DNA of 64,000 nucleotides from Myroides odoratus DSM 2801 (GCF_000243275.1 NZ_CM001437.1:2487812-2551811); one strand, 5' to 3'; shown: positions 33,039 to 42,115, numbered from the stretch's first letter. A program made the numbers and translations. The notes: generated by a model not told the origin, from the letters alone.

Positions 33039-34385
33039 TTATTTTTTAGTTGTTGGGATCCAAACGTGAGCGTAAGCCATCATTCCTCCGTCCCATGCTT
33101 TCATAGCATCTGGAGCAGCAAGTGCTTTTGCTTCTTCTAGTGTTGTTCCAATTACGTTTCCTTTACTCGTAGAGATAGATGTTACACCACCTTTTGTTGC
33201 AATAGCAAATGTTGCTTTTGTTCCATCTGCATAATCTTTAACGTATAACGTTAAGAATTGCCCATTTCTTTCTGCGTAGTATCCTTCAGAGTTTGTGATT
33301 TCGAAAATGATTTGTCCTTTAGCTTTGTCAGCAAAAACTTTCTTCAATTCTAATTTTCCACCTTCATCAAAGGTACCTGATCCAGCGAAATCTCCCATGA
33401 ATAAGAACGCTTCGTTGTTTTCTCCCATTGTGAATTGATAGTATCCTAAGTTATTGCCAATTGTAGCAGAAACATACGTTCCGTTTAATCCTTCAAATGC
33501 AGGAATCGTTTCGCCACCTTCACTACCTTCTTTTGTGTAAGTAGTAAATCTACCTCCAGTTAAGTCAGTTGCTAAAGCAAATTCAGCTTCTGCTTTCGTT
33601 TTTGCATCAGCTTCACCAAAAGTTAATCTAGCGATATCTACTGTGTTAGCTGTAATGTTTTTTAATTGAGTCACATAGTAAGTACCCGCTTTCTCTCCTT
33701 TACCTTCTAATAAGATTTTGTTTGTATTTGTATTGTGTTTTAATACAGTCATATCATAATCTCCATTGAAGTTTACGACTGTATTAGAGAAGTTGTAGAA
33801 ATATGTGTGTCCTTGTGCAGAGAAAACGTATTTTCCTTGTACAGGAAGATTAATTTTTTCTGAAGGCTCACCATTCATTTTAGTCAATTTCAACCAACCA
33901 AATTTGTTGTTTGCATGATCTGGTGTTGAATTTCCACTTGCAGGGTAAACCGCTTTTATTGCTTCAATTTCTGAAGTGAAAGAATAGTCAATATTGATAT
34001 CTAATGATTCCCCTTCTTTAATATTGCGTAAGAAAAACGCTTTGTATTCACTTGCTGTTTCATGTTTCGAAACTACTTTTAATACACCATCTGTATTTTT
34101 ATAAATTTTGATGATGTTGTATAGGTCATCTTCTTGTCCGCTTCCTGCCATTAATGACATTTGCATTGAGATTGATTTCTTTTTAAAATCAAATGGAATT
34201 GGATTTCCAGCATGCCCGTAAGCGTAAGTACCTTCAAAATGAAGTTCAGTACCTACTTCTGTTTGTCCATTTTCGTCTGGTTTCTCTGGTCTGATTACGT
34301 TATCATCACTAGAACAACTAGTAGTACCAACTGAAATGAACGCAAGTATTGCTAAAGCAGATAGGAATTTAGTTACTTTCATCAT
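33039..34385 (-). CDS. Large lipoprotein of unknown function
   Basis: 448 residues. Signal peptide with lipobox TSCSSDD (cysteine about residue 24), then a Pro/Asn/Glu spacer and a beta-rich body with repeated Gly/Thr/aromatic strands. No domain recognised; the ending (MMAYAHVWIPTTKK) is also unfamiliar. Expected on the periplasmic face of the outer membrane or on the cell surface. Two adjacent ATG codons start the frame; either may be used. Confidence 0.78.
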   Translation of the reverse strand: MMKVTKFLSALAILAFISVGTTSCSSDDNVIRPEKPDENGQTEVGTELHFEGTYAYGHAGNPIPFDFKKKSISMQMSLMAGSGQEDDLYNIIKIYKNTDGVLKVVSKHETASEYKAFFLRNIKEGESLDINIDYSFTSEIEAIKAVYPASGNSTPDHANNKFGWLKLTKMNGEPSEKINLPVQGKYVFSAQGHTYFYNFSNTVVNFNGDYDMTVLKHNTNTNKILLEGKGEKAGTYYVTQLKNITANTVDIARLTFGEADAKTKAEAEFALATDLTGGRFTTYTKEGSEGGETIPAFEGLNGTYVSATIGNNLGYYQFTMGENNEAFLFMGDFAGSGTFDEGGKLELKKVFADKAKGQIIFEITNSEGYYAERNGQFLTLYVKDYADGTKATFAIATKGGVTSISTSKGNVIGTTLEEAKALAAPDAMKAWDGGMMAYAHVWIPTTKK

Positions 34386-34504
34386 GAGTAGATTATTATG
34401 TTTTTAGTTATAATTTAATTTAGACCAAAAATAAATAAGAAAAATGAGATGTGCAATATTATTTTTATTTTTTCTAAATAAGAATAACTGGTAAAGGAAA
34501 TTGG

Positions 34505-34532
34505 CGATGAGAGGGTGAGGTGGTGAGTAGGG
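34505..34532. repeat. Short GGTGAG array
   Basis: GAGGGTGAGGTGGTGAGTAG, the same low-complexity motif as at 2720-2837, directly abutting the first palindrome copy. Confidence 0.6.
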
Positions 34533-34781
34533 GCAAATGGCAATTTGCCCTATATATTGAAGAATCGAATCCAAAAGAATCCCGTGGGAGCAAATGGCAA
34601 TTTGCCCTGTATATTGAAGGATCGAATCCAAAAAGAATCCCGTGGGAGCAAATGGCAATTTGCCCTGTATATTGAAGGATCGAATCCAAAAAGAATCCCG
34701 TAGGGGCAAATGGCAATTTGCCCTGTATATTGAAGAATCGAATCCAAAAAGAATCCCGTAGAGGCAAATGGCAATTTGCCC
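34533..34781. repeat. Five tandem 57/58-bp repeats, each with a palindrome
   Basis: Units start at 34533, 34590, 34648, 34706 and 34764. Each begins GCAAATGGCAATTTGCCC (stem GGCAAAT/ATTTGCC, four-base loop), then TGTATATTGAAG, an ATCGAATCC word and AAAAGAATCCCGT. Because 58 is not a multiple of 3, all three minus-strand frames stay open and give repetitive peptides; these are artefacts. The repeats fill the 497-base gap 34386-34882 together with the terminator at 34804. Confidence 0.92.
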
Positions 34782-34803
34782 TGTATGTTGCAAAATTAAA
34801 TCC

Positions 34804-34841
34804 AAAAAAAAAGGTACTGTGCAAACACAGTACCTTTTTTT
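34804..34841. terminator. Terminator of rplU-rpmA
   Basis: GGTACTGTG (34813-34821) pairs with CACAGTACC (34826-34834) around CAAA, with A-run before and T-run after; on the minus strand it follows the rpmA stop by 42 bases. Confidence 0.9.
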
Positions 34842-34882
34842 ATTTTGTAATCTTTTATCTGTGTAAACAGATAAGTAGATTC

Positions 34883-35143
34883 TTAAGCTTCAAATGGTAA
34901 GATAGAAACGTAAGACTTGTTGTCTTTTTTCTTTTGGAATTTAACAACACCGTCAACTTTAGCATGTAAAGTATGGTCTTTTCCCATATAAACGTTTTCA
35001 CCAGGATTATGCTTAGAACCTCTTTGTCTTACAAGGATGTTTCCAGCGATAGCTGCTTGACCACCGTAAATCTTAACACCTAAGCGTTTCGATTCTGATT
35101 CTCTACCGTTCTTCGAACTTCCGACACCTTTTTTGTGAGCCAT
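34883..35143 (-). CDS. rpmA: 50S ribosomal protein L27
   Basis: 86 residues. It has the typical start [19 protein letters not shown] and the block [21 protein letters not shown], so residues near the N-terminus reach the peptidyl-transferase centre. There is no Firmicutes-type cleavable N-terminal extension. It follows rplU by 24 bases, the conserved order. Confidence 0.98.
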   Translation of the reverse strand: MAHKKGVGSSKNGRESESKRLGVKIYGGQAAIAGNILVRQRGSKHNPGENVYMGKDHTLHAKVDGVVKFQKKKDNKSYVSILPFEA

Positions 35144-35167
35144 GACGTTATAATTTTAAATTGTTAA

Positions 35168-35530
35168 TTACTCAGCTGCTTCAGCTGTTTCTTTTTTAGT
35201 CGCTTTTTTCTTTGCTCCACCGAAGTTGATTCCTTCAATTACGATTTGAGTCAAAGCTTGTCTGTGACCGTTTTTCTTTTTGTAACCTTTTCTTCGTTTC
35301 TTTTTGAAAACGATTACTTTGTCACCTTTAAGGTGTTGTAAAACTTTAGCTTCTACAGAAGCACCTTCTATAACTGGGGCGCCTACAGTAATGTTGTTGT
35401 TGTCATCAACTAAAAGAACTTTATCAAAAGTGATAGTCGCTCCTTCTTCTGTTGCCAAACGGTGAACATAAACTTTAAGGTCTTTGCTAACTTTGAATTG
35501 TTGCCCAGCTATCTCTACGATTGCGTACAT
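35168..35530 (-). CDS. rplU: 50S ribosomal protein L21
   Basis: 120 residues. L21 core (MYAIVEIAGQQFKVSKD, then KKRRKGYKKKNGHRQ), longer than the ~103-residue E. coli protein by a Lys/Ala/Glu-rich C-terminal tail (KKKATKKETAEAAE). It binds 23S rRNA. First gene of the rplU-rpmA operon. Confidence 0.98.
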   Translation of the reverse strand: MYAIVEIAGQQFKVSKDLKVYVHRLATEEGATITFDKVLLVDDNNNITVGAPVIEGASVEAKVLQHLKGDKVIVFKKKRRKGYKKKNGHRQALTQIVIEGINFGGAKKKATKKETAEAAE

Positions 35531-35562
35531 AACAATAAATTATTAAGGTTTATTTAAGTGTG

Positions 35563-35592
35563 CAAATTTACAAATCTTTTTTAATTGGTCAA
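35563..35592 (-). promoter_or_regulatory. Promoter of rplU-rpmA
   Basis: On the minus strand TTG (35592-35590), 19 bases, then TAAATTTG (35570-35563): a complete match to the Bacteroidota housekeeping consensus. It lies 33 bases before the rplU start. Confidence 0.75.
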
Positions 35593-35709
35593 ATCTTTTT
35601 GATTATTTGTTTTGTAATGTTGTGATTCGTAAGTTCTAAGTTCATGAAATGAGCAATATTTTTCTTTTTGGATTGAAGTGTCTTCTTTCTTTAATCGGAA
35701 ATTGTTTAG

Positions 35710-35851
35710 AAAAGCGAAAACACAAAAAAGCAAAAAAGCATCTTCACAAAGCACAAATCGCACTGAATAAGAGTGAATGATCTAAATAATATAAATCCTT
35801 CTTTAATCGAAAATTCTTCAAAAAAGCAAAAAAGCGAAAACACAAAAAAGC
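35710..35851. repeat. Two identical 22-bp A-rich words 120 bp apart
   Basis: 35710-35731 and 35830-35851 are identical (AAAAGCG, AAAACAC, AAAAAAGC in order), each preceded by a related CTTTAATCG-containing stretch, so an older ~120-base duplication is likely. This, with the rplU promoter, is all I see in the gap 35531-35966; the 60-codon minus-strand frame at 35581-35763 is A/T-repeat derived. Confidence 0.5.
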
Positions 35852-35966
35852 CTCCTTGTGGTTTTGCTAACGAAATGTTAAATTTTACTATTTAGATTAA
35901 CTCCCTTGTAACATTTCAAAAAATGTGCGTCTAATTCACGTATAAACTAAATTCAAAAACTACAAA

Positions 35967-37286
35967 ATGAAAAGATCACTCTTGATTTTGGGCGCATTAT
36001 TTTACGGAATGACAGCGTCAGCTCAAAAAGTGGAATTCGAAGAATACACGTTAGACAATGGGCTAAAAGTTATTTTACATCAGGATAAATCAGCGCCTGT
36101 TATTATTACTTCTGTGATGTATCACGTAGGAGCAAAGGATGAAAATCCAGAGCGTACAGGATTCGCGCATTTCTTTGAACACTTATTGTTTGAAGGAACA
36201 AAGAATATTGAGCGTGGAGAATGGTTTAAGTTGGTAACAGCAAACGGAGGTAAAAACAACGCCAATACATCAGACGATAGAACGTACTATTATGAGGTAT
36301 TCCCGTCAAATAATTTAGAACTATCGTTATGGATGGAGTCTGAGCGTTTGATGCACCCAATTATCAACCAAATTGGTGTAGATACACAAAATGAGGTTGT
36401 AAAAGAGGAGAAACGTTTGCGTATGGACAACCAACCTTACGGACAATTATTACCTCAAGTAAAAGAAAATTTATTCAAGAAACACCCCTACCGTTGGGCT
36501 CCTATTGGATCAATGGAGCATTTAGATGCAGCTACTTTAGAGGAGTTCTTAGCTTTTAATAAAAAATTCTATATCCCTAATAATGCTGTATTAGTTGTAG
36601 CAGGAGATTTTGAAACAGCACAAGCTAAAAATTGGATTAAGCAATATTTTGGTTCTATTGCAAAAGGAACACCTGTAACACGTGCTGCAATCCAAGAAGA
36701 TCCAATTACAAAAGAAATCAGAGCAGAATACCAAGATCCGAATGTTCAGATTCCGATGTTAGTTCAAGCGTACCGTACACCATCAATGAAAACACGTGAT
36801 GCTCGTGTATTGGATATGATTTCTTCCATCTTATCAAATGGAAAAAGCTCTAGATTATACAAGAAAATCGTAGATGAGCAGAAAAAAGCGCTAGAAATTG
36901 GTGCATTCAATTTAAGTCAAGAAGATTACGGAGCGTACTTAATCTACGGTTTACCAATGCAAGGGTATACTACAGAAGATTTAGTGACTGAAATCGATAA
37001 AGAAATTGAAAAATTACAAACCGAATTAATTTCTGAACGCGATTTTCAAAAATTACAAAACGTATTAGAAAATGAATACGTAAGAGGAAACTCTGACTTA
37101 GAAGGATTGGCTCATAACTTAGCTACTTATAGCTTGTTATATGGAGATACAAATCTAATCAATACAAATATTGAAATGTATAGAGACATTACGCGTGAAG
37201 AAATCCGCGAGGTAGCTAAAAAGTATTTGAATAAAAATCAGCGATTGATTTTAGATTATACTCCAGAAAAAGACGCAAATAACTAA
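35967..37286 (+). CDS. M16 family zinc metalloprotease (active subunit)
   Basis: 439 residues with a signal peptide ending TASAQ. The inverted zinc motif HxxEH is at 68-72 (HFFEH), with the downstream glutamate in NEVVKEEKRLR. This is the pitrilysin/mitochondrial-processing-peptidase-like fold. Expected to be secreted to the periplasm. The next gene, 21 bases on, encodes a homologous partner without the zinc motif, the usual active/inactive pair. Confidence 0.93.
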   Translation: MKRSLLILGALFYGMTASAQKVEFEEYTLDNGLKVILHQDKSAPVIITSVMYHVGAKDENPERTGFAHFFEHLLFEGTKNIERGEWFKLVTANGGKNNANTSDDRTYYYEVFPSNNLELSLWMESERLMHPIINQIGVDTQNEVVKEEKRLRMDNQPYGQLLPQVKENLFKKHPYRWAPIGSMEHLDAATLEEFLAFNKKFYIPNNAVLVVAGDFETAQAKNWIKQYFGSIAKGTPVTRAAIQEDPITKEIRAEYQDPNVQIPMLVQAYRTPSMKTRDARVLDMISSILSNGKSSRLYKKIVDEQKKALEIGAFNLSQEDYGAYLIYGLPMQGYTTEDLVTEIDKEIEKLQTELISERDFQKLQNVLENEYVRGNSDLEGLAHNLATYSLLYGDTNLINTNIEMYRDITREEIREVAKKYLNKNQRLILDYTPEKDANN

Positions 37287-37307
37287 GGCTAAACAAGTAA
37301 AAGAAAA

Positions 37308-39353
37308 ATGAAAAAAGTATATATATATGCAGCTAGTTTAGTTTTTGCTTTAGCAGCTGCTCAATTACAAGCACAAGATAGAAAACAACCCCTATCGGGA
37401 CCAGTACCAACTGTACATGTAGGACAACCGACTTCATTTGTATTAAAAAATGGATTAAAAGTTTTGGTTGTTCCCAATCATAAATTACCTCAAGTTTCTT
37501 ATATGTTGACGATTGATAATCCATTAGTCGTAGAAGGAGATAAAGCGGGGGTAGCTTCAATTTTATCAGAAGTACTAGGAAATCAAACAAAGAAAATGTC
37601 TAAGGAACAATTCAATGATGAGATTGATTTCTTAGGAGCAAATGTTCGTTTTTCTGCAGGTGGTGCTTTTGCAAGTGGATTGTCAAAGTACAATGAAACT
37701 ATTTTAGGTTTATTAGCGGATGGAGCTTTAAACTCAGTAATCACACAAGAAGAATTTGACAAAGCAAAAGCTCAAGTAATTGAGTCTTTAAAAACAAGTG
37801 AGAAAAGTGTATCTGCCGTTGCAGGTCGTGTAGAAGATGCGTTGTTATATGGAAAAAATACAGCAGCAGGAGAGTTTGAAACAGAAGCAACAGTATCGAA
37901 TGTTACTTTAGCTGATGTACAAGAATACTACGCGAAATATTTTGCTCCAAACAACGCTTATTTAGTGGTGGTTGGTGATGTTGATTACAAGAAAACAGAA
38001 AAAGCAGTGAAGTCGTTATTCAACAATTGGAAAAAATCAACGACAACGTTTACTGAAGGAACTACAAATAAAAATGTTGCTGCAACGCAAATTGACTTTG
38101 TCAATATGCCAAATGCTGTACAGTCTGAGATTGCCTTGGTTAATGAGGTGAATTTAAAAATGACTGACTCAGATTATTTCGCTGCTCTTTTAGCGAACCA
38201 AATCTTAGGTGGCGGTGGAGAAGGACGTTTGTTCTTGAACTTACGTGAAGCACATGGATGGACGTATGGTGCATACTCATCAATTAGTACAGCACGTAAA
38301 TACCCAGGTAAATTTAGAGCGAGCGCTTCTGTACGTAACGTAGTAACAGATAGTGCTGTAACTGAATTTATCAAAGAAATCAATTTAATGCGTACAACGC
38401 TAGTGAAGGATGATGAATTGAAAATGGCAAAGGCGAAGTATATCGGAAACTTTGTGATGGAAATCCAAAAACCAGAAACAGTAGCGCGTTATGCTTTAAA
38501 TAAAGAATTGCACCAATTACCAGCTGATTTCTATGAAAACTATATCAAGAGTATCAATGCAGTAACGCCACAAGATATTCAAAAAGCAGCGCAAAAATAT
38601 TTCTTGAATGACAATATGCGCATTGTAATTGTTGGGAAAGGAGCGGATGTTGTACCTGCATTAGAAGGATTACAAAAACCAATGTTCTTCTATGATAAAG
38701 AAGCAAATGCGGTTGAAAAACCAGTATTCAAAAAAGAAGTTCCTGCTGGAGTAACAGTACAAACTGTTTTAGCAAACTACATCCAAGCGATTGGAGGAGA
38801 TGCTAAAGTAAAAGCAGTGAAATCGTTGATGATTACAAGTGAAGCTGAAGTACAAGGTATGAAGTTGGAGATGGTGAATAAAGTAAAAGACGGCTTTTTA
38901 TCATCAGAACAAAAAATGATGGGAGCAGTAATGTCTAAGCAAGTGATTACACCTAAAGCGGGGTATTCAGTTGTTCAAGGACAAAAAGCAGAAATCACTG
39001 GAGAAGAATTGAAAGAGGCCCAAGTGGAAGCAACTCCATTTAGCGAGTTAAAAGCAAATGCAACAGCGGTATTAACAGGAATTGAGTCAATCAATGGTGT
39101 TGATGCTTATGGTGTGAAAGTTGGAAATACAACAAGCTATTATGATACAGCAACAGGATTAAAAGTAGCTGTTGTTCAAGAAGTAGAGCAAATGGGGCAA
39201 AAAATGCAACAAGTAGTTAACTATTCAGATTACAAAGAAGTAAAAGGAATTAAATTTCCATTCGTTCAATCGATGAATGTCGGTATTGAAATCGAGATGA
39301 AAATCAAGGAAGTTAAAGTTAATGAAGGAGTTTCGGATGCGGATTTTAAATAA
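37308..39353 (+). CDS. M16 family partner subunit (no zinc motif) with C-terminal extension
   Basis: 681 residues with a signal peptide ending AAAQLQAQ. The first ~450 residues are M16-like. The HxxEH position reads GVASILSEVL, so no zinc is bound and it is likely the substrate-clamping half of a heterodimer. A C-terminal ~200-residue domain (NYIQAIGGDAKVKAVKSLMI onwards) resembles the LolA-like beta-sandwich seen in Bacteroidota proteins. It is co-transcribed with the active subunit. Confidence 0.9.
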   Translation: MKKVYIYAASLVFALAAAQLQAQDRKQPLSGPVPTVHVGQPTSFVLKNGLKVLVVPNHKLPQVSYMLTIDNPLVVEGDKAGVASILSEVLGNQTKKMSKEQFNDEIDFLGANVRFSAGGAFASGLSKYNETILGLLADGALNSVITQEEFDKAKAQVIESLKTSEKSVSAVAGRVEDALLYGKNTAAGEFETEATVSNVTLADVQEYYAKYFAPNNAYLVVVGDVDYKKTEKAVKSLFNNWKKSTTTFTEGTTNKNVAATQIDFVNMPNAVQSEIALVNEVNLKMTDSDYFAALLANQILGGGGEGRLFLNLREAHGWTYGAYSSISTARKYPGKFRASASVRNVVTDSAVTEFIKEINLMRTTLVKDDELKMAKAKYIGNFVMEIQKPETVARYALNKELHQLPADFYENYIKSINAVTPQDIQKAAQKYFLNDNMRIVIVGKGADVVPALEGLQKPMFFYDKEANAVEKPVFKKEVPAGVTVQTVLANYIQAIGGDAKVKAVKSLMITSEAEVQGMKLEMVNKVKDGFLSSEQKMMGAVMSKQVITPKAGYSVVQGQKAEITGEELKEAQVEATPFSELKANATAVLTGIESINGVDAYGVKVGNTTSYYDTATGLKVAVVQEVEQMGQKMQQVVNYSDYKEVKGIKFPFVQSMNVGIEIEMKIKEVKVNEGVSDADFK

Positions 39354-39385
39354 TCTTTTTTAAAATTAATTATAATTCTTTTGAG

Positions 39386-39421
39386 AAGTCGCTATTCTAA
39401 TCGAATAGCGACTTTTTTTAT
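39386..39421 (+). terminator. Terminator of the M16 pair
   Basis: AAGTCGCTATTC (39386-39397) pairs with GAATAGCGACTT (39403-39414), followed by T-run. Confidence 0.92.
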
Positions 39422-39537
39422 TGGGGAATACGTGGGAGTTGTAGAAAAATAAAAATACAAAAGCCAAGCGGATGCTGAGGTATTGATTCTCAAAACAAAA
39501 AGAGTGAATTAGAGGGAGCGAGGGATTTAATTTTTTG

Positions 39538-39545
39538 TATTTTTG
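39538..39545 (+). promoter_or_regulatory. -7 element of the metal-binding lipoprotein gene
   Basis: TATTTTTG matches TAnnTTTG, 46 bases before the start codon; no matching -33 TTG was seen. Confidence 0.4.
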
Positions 39546-39591
39546 TACCTAAGAAAAGCATTGTATAAATCAAAGCATTAACAAGAACAAG

Positions 39592-39981
39592 ATGAAAATA
39601 GTAAAACTAGGATTAGTTGCCTTATTAGGAGGAGTTTTTTTAGTGGGATGTAAAAGCGAAACTAAAAAAGAAGCAGAGCAAGCAGAAACTGTAGAGCAAG
39701 TAGAAACAACTGCGACAGAAACGAATGAAGTGGCAGGAAACATGGAGCAAGCTACCTTTCAAATTGAAGGAATGACTTGTGCTTTGGGATGTGCTAAAAT
39801 GATTGAAGGAAAGTTGACGGGATTACAAGGTGTAAAAGAAGCTACCGTTGACTTTGATAGCAAAACAGCTACGGTTGTTTTTGATGACGCTAAGCAAAAT
39901 GGAGAGTCGTTAACACAAACGGTTCAGAAAATTGCAAATGGCAGTTATAAAGTAGAGAACTTAGATATTAAAGCGCTTTAA
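39592..39981 (+). CDS. Lipoprotein with heavy-metal-associated (HMA) domain
   Basis: 129 residues. Lipobox cysteine at residue 20 (FLVGCKSE), a Glu/Thr-rich spacer, then an HMA ferredoxin-like domain from about residue 54. The metal site reads GMTCALGC (C63 and C67), spaced C-x3-C rather than the classical C-x2-C. It probably binds a soft metal such as copper in the periplasm. No copper exporter or sensor is adjacent, so the partner is unknown. Confidence 0.88.
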   Translation: MKIVKLGLVALLGGVFLVGCKSETKKEAEQAETVEQVETTATETNEVAGNMEQATFQIEGMTCALGCAKMIEGKLTGLQGVKEATVDFDSKTATVVFDDAKQNGESLTQTVQKIANGSYKVENLDIKAL

Positions 39982-39990
39982 TAATAGAAT

Positions 39991-40024
39991 AAAAAAAGCT
40001 TTCGATCATCGAAAGCTTTTTTTT
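39991..40024. terminator. Bidirectional terminator
   Basis: AGCTTTCGA (39997-40005) pairs with TCGAAAGCT (40009-40017) around TCA, flanked by A- and T-runs; it lies between converging genes and reaches the gldD stop. Confidence 0.9.
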
Positions 40025-40607
40025 ATTTCTTCGTTTGTTCCCAACGCAACGATTCTAGCATTTTTCGCATATCCTGTTGGATATAGTTACTAGCTGGAAG
40101 GATGGAATCAAAGTTTGGCTTGGCATAAAAATACAAAGAAGCTACAACGAAGTTTTTAACGCTATCTGTAGCGTAAAACTGTACATTGGTTGCCGCATTA
40201 CCTCCTACGTGATAAAACATACCGTAAACGCGGTCTTCTTCGTTTAAATACGGTTGTTCGATAATCTCATCTGCTTTGATAAAATGTTCATAGGTCAATT
40301 TTTGAGCATCTTTGAGTAAAGCATCTAAATTGTTGTCTACAGTTTTATAATTCATGAAAATAGTCGCTTTCATTTCAGGGTAGTGTACCTCAAATGCGGT
40401 TGACTTAATTTCCTTCACTGATGCAGTCTTGTTTAAATCAAAGGTAAAATGATGATAGGAGTTCTCGTAGCTTTGATATTCTTGTTGAGGGTACTCAAGA
40501 GCTAGATAGGCATTCGGTCTTGGTGTTGTTTCTTTTTTGCAAGAACCTAGCACTAGCAATGCGCCTAAAAAGGCAGCGCCATAAAGGGCAAATGTTTTTT
40601 GGAACAT
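40023..40607 (-). CDS. gldD: Gliding-motility lipoprotein GldD
   Basis: 194 residues. Lipobox LVLGSCKKE, then the GldD-type start (PRPNAYLALEYPQQEYQ) and body (FEVHYPEMKATIFMNYK, GNAATNVQFYATDS). GldD is one of the Gld proteins needed for gliding and type IX secretion in Flavobacterium johnsoniae. It lies 21 bases downstream of ssb, in the conserved mutY-ssb cluster, but gldE, which sits just upstream of gldD in F. johnsoniae, is not present here. Confidence 0.88.
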   Translation of the reverse strand: MFQKTFALYGAAFLGALLVLGSCKKETTPRPNAYLALEYPQQEYQSYENSYHHFTFDLNKTASVKEIKSTAFEVHYPEMKATIFMNYKTVDNNLDALLKDAQKLTYEHFIKADEIIEQPYLNEEDRVYGMFYHVGGNAATNVQFYATDSVKNFVVASLYFYAKPNFDSILPASNYIQQDMRKMLESLRWEQTKK

Positions 40608-40628
40608 AGGGTTGATTTACTTATCCGT

Positions 40629-41069
40629 TTAAAAAGGCAAATTATCATTGTTATTTTCTCCAGGAATAGAGAAGTTATCAATGGCCTTCTTGCGTTCTAT
40701 TTCTTCTGGTGAAGCTGTTTTTCCACCTTCTTTTTTCGTATCCAAGAACATGAATTCCGTTACAATAATTTCTACAATTTGTTTTTGTAATCCTTCTTCT
40801 GTAATCCATTGTCTGGTGCGAATTCTACCTTCTACATAAATACGATCCCCTTTTGTGAGGTGTTTTTCGCAGATTTCCGCTTGTTTATTGCGGACTACAA
40901 TATTATGCCATTCCGTTGAAGTGATGCGTTCATTGGTTGACTTATTAATGTAAACTTCGTTGGTAGCTAAGGGAAAACGCCCAATGCAATTGCCATTTTC
41001 AAAATAATGTATTTTGACATTTTCGCCTAGGTGGCCAATAAGGGTTACTTTGTTCAAGGTGCCATTCAT
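40629..41069 (-). CDS. ssb: Single-stranded DNA-binding protein
   Basis: 146 residues. N-terminal OB fold (MNGTLNKVTLIGHLGENVKI, then EWHNIVVRNKQAEICEKHLTKG, IYVEGRIRTRQW), a short charged linker and the acidic protein-docking tip NNDNLPF at the C-terminus. It works in replication and repair. It lies between mutY (11 bases upstream) and gldD. Confidence 0.95.
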   Translation of the reverse strand: MNGTLNKVTLIGHLGENVKIHYFENGNCIGRFPLATNEVYINKSTNERITSTEWHNIVVRNKQAEICEKHLTKGDRIYVEGRIRTRQWITEEGLQKQIVEIIVTEFMFLDTKKEGGKTASPEEIERKKAIDNFSIPGENNNDNLPF

Positions 41070-41080
41070 AAGTGAAAAAA

Positions 41081-42115
41081 TTAGACAGTTAAGGATTGAA
41101 TAAAGTTATGAATTACAATTGGAAAACCAAATTTATTTAATTCCTCCCAAGGAATAGGATTCGCTAGTGTGGTATTGGTTTTAACGAGCCAAAAGTGAAT
41201 GTGCAGTTTTTGATGTGAGAGTTGATGAATAATCACTTCTTGTGTCAGGCATTCTATATGCGTAATAGCAGAAGAACTAGGTTGTTGTTGAAGGTATTCT
41301 ACCATGTTGATTGAGGTGTCCTCGAATCGATCCACTACAGGGAATTGATAGAGGTTTTGCCAAATATCTTTTTTGGTGCGTTGTTCTAGTTGGGTATTTC
41401 CAGCCTCATCGAGGTAAATCAGGAAGTCCATGTAACGATTTTTTACCTTGGTTTTACTCAGTTTTACTGGTAGCTTGTCCACTTGGTTGGTTTGATATGC
41501 TACACAGGTCGTTATAAAAGGACAAGGGTTGCAATCTGTTCCTTTAGGCGTGCATTGAATGGCGCCAAAATCCATGATCGCTTGATTGAATATAGCGGGT
41601 TGTTCAGGACAGATTAGGCCTGCCGCTACCTGCTGAAACTCTTTTTTTGTTCTTTGAGTAGATATATCAGATGTAATTCCGTAAATTCGTGCGAGAACTC
41701 GAAAAACATTCCCATCAACAACGGGAACGACTTCATCATAAGCAATAGAGGCTATTGCGGCAGCGGTGTATTCACCTACGCCTTTAAGGGTGAGTAAGTC
41801 TTTATAAGTTGTTGGGAACTGTCCATTTAGTTCATAGGCTACTTTCTTAGCTGTTGCATGTAAATTACGTGCACGACTATAGTATCCTAAACCTTGCCAA
41901 AGTAGTAAAACATCATCTTCTTGGGCATTTGCTAGATCAAAAACAGTAGGATAAGTCTGTTTGAAAGCCTCAAAATAGGGTAATCCTTGCGCAACGCGCG
42001 TCTGTTGAAGAATAATTTCTGATAGCCAAATGTAATATGGATCTTTTGTTTCACGCCAAGGTAAAAAGCGTTTGTTGTCTAAGTACCAAGCTATTAGTTT
42101 GTTAGAGAAAATCAT
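41081..42115 (-). CDS. mutY: A/G-specific adenine DNA glycosylase
   Basis: 344 residues. It removes adenine mispaired with 8-oxoguanine. The catalytic glutamate is E33 (LSEIILQQTRV) and the catalytic aspartate D134 (VVDGNVFRVLARI), with helix-hairpin-helix LKGVGEYTAAAI at 110-121. The iron-sulfur cysteines are spaced C-x6-C-x2-C-x5-C (CTPKGTDCNPCPFITTC). A C-terminal NUDIX-like 8-oxoG recognition domain follows. First gene of mutY-ssb-gldD. Confidence 0.96.
   Translation of the reverse strand: MIFSNKLIAWYLDNKRFLPWRETKDPYYIWLSEIILQQTRVAQGLPYFEAFKQTYPTVFDLANAQEDDVLLLWQGLGYYSRARNLHATAKKVAYELNGQFPTTYKDLLTLKGVGEYTAAAIASIAYDEVVPVVDGNVFRVLARIYGITSDISTQRTKKEFQQVAAGLICPEQPAIFNQAIMDFGAIQCTPKGTDCNPCPFITTCVAYQTNQVDKLPVKLSKTKVKNRYMDFLIYLDEAGNTQLEQRTKKDIWQNLYQFPVVDRFEDTSINMVEYLQQQPSSSAITHIECLTQEVIIHQLSHQKLHIHFWLVKTNTTLANPIPWEELNKFGFPIVIHNFIQSLTV

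Noticed and set aside
34533..34781. CRISPR-like look of the tandem repeat
   Set aside because: Units are contiguous near-identical copies with no variable spacers, and no cas genes are nearby.
34404..34824. Three overlapping minus-strand frames with repetitive peptides (IYRANCHLP, TGQIAICPYG)
   Set aside because: They come from the 57/58-bp repeat read in three frames; a 58-base period keeps all frames open. Not a repeat protein.
35581..35763. 60-codon minus-strand frame upstream of rplU
   Set aside because: Overlaps the rplU promoter and A-rich repeats; composition is not protein-like.
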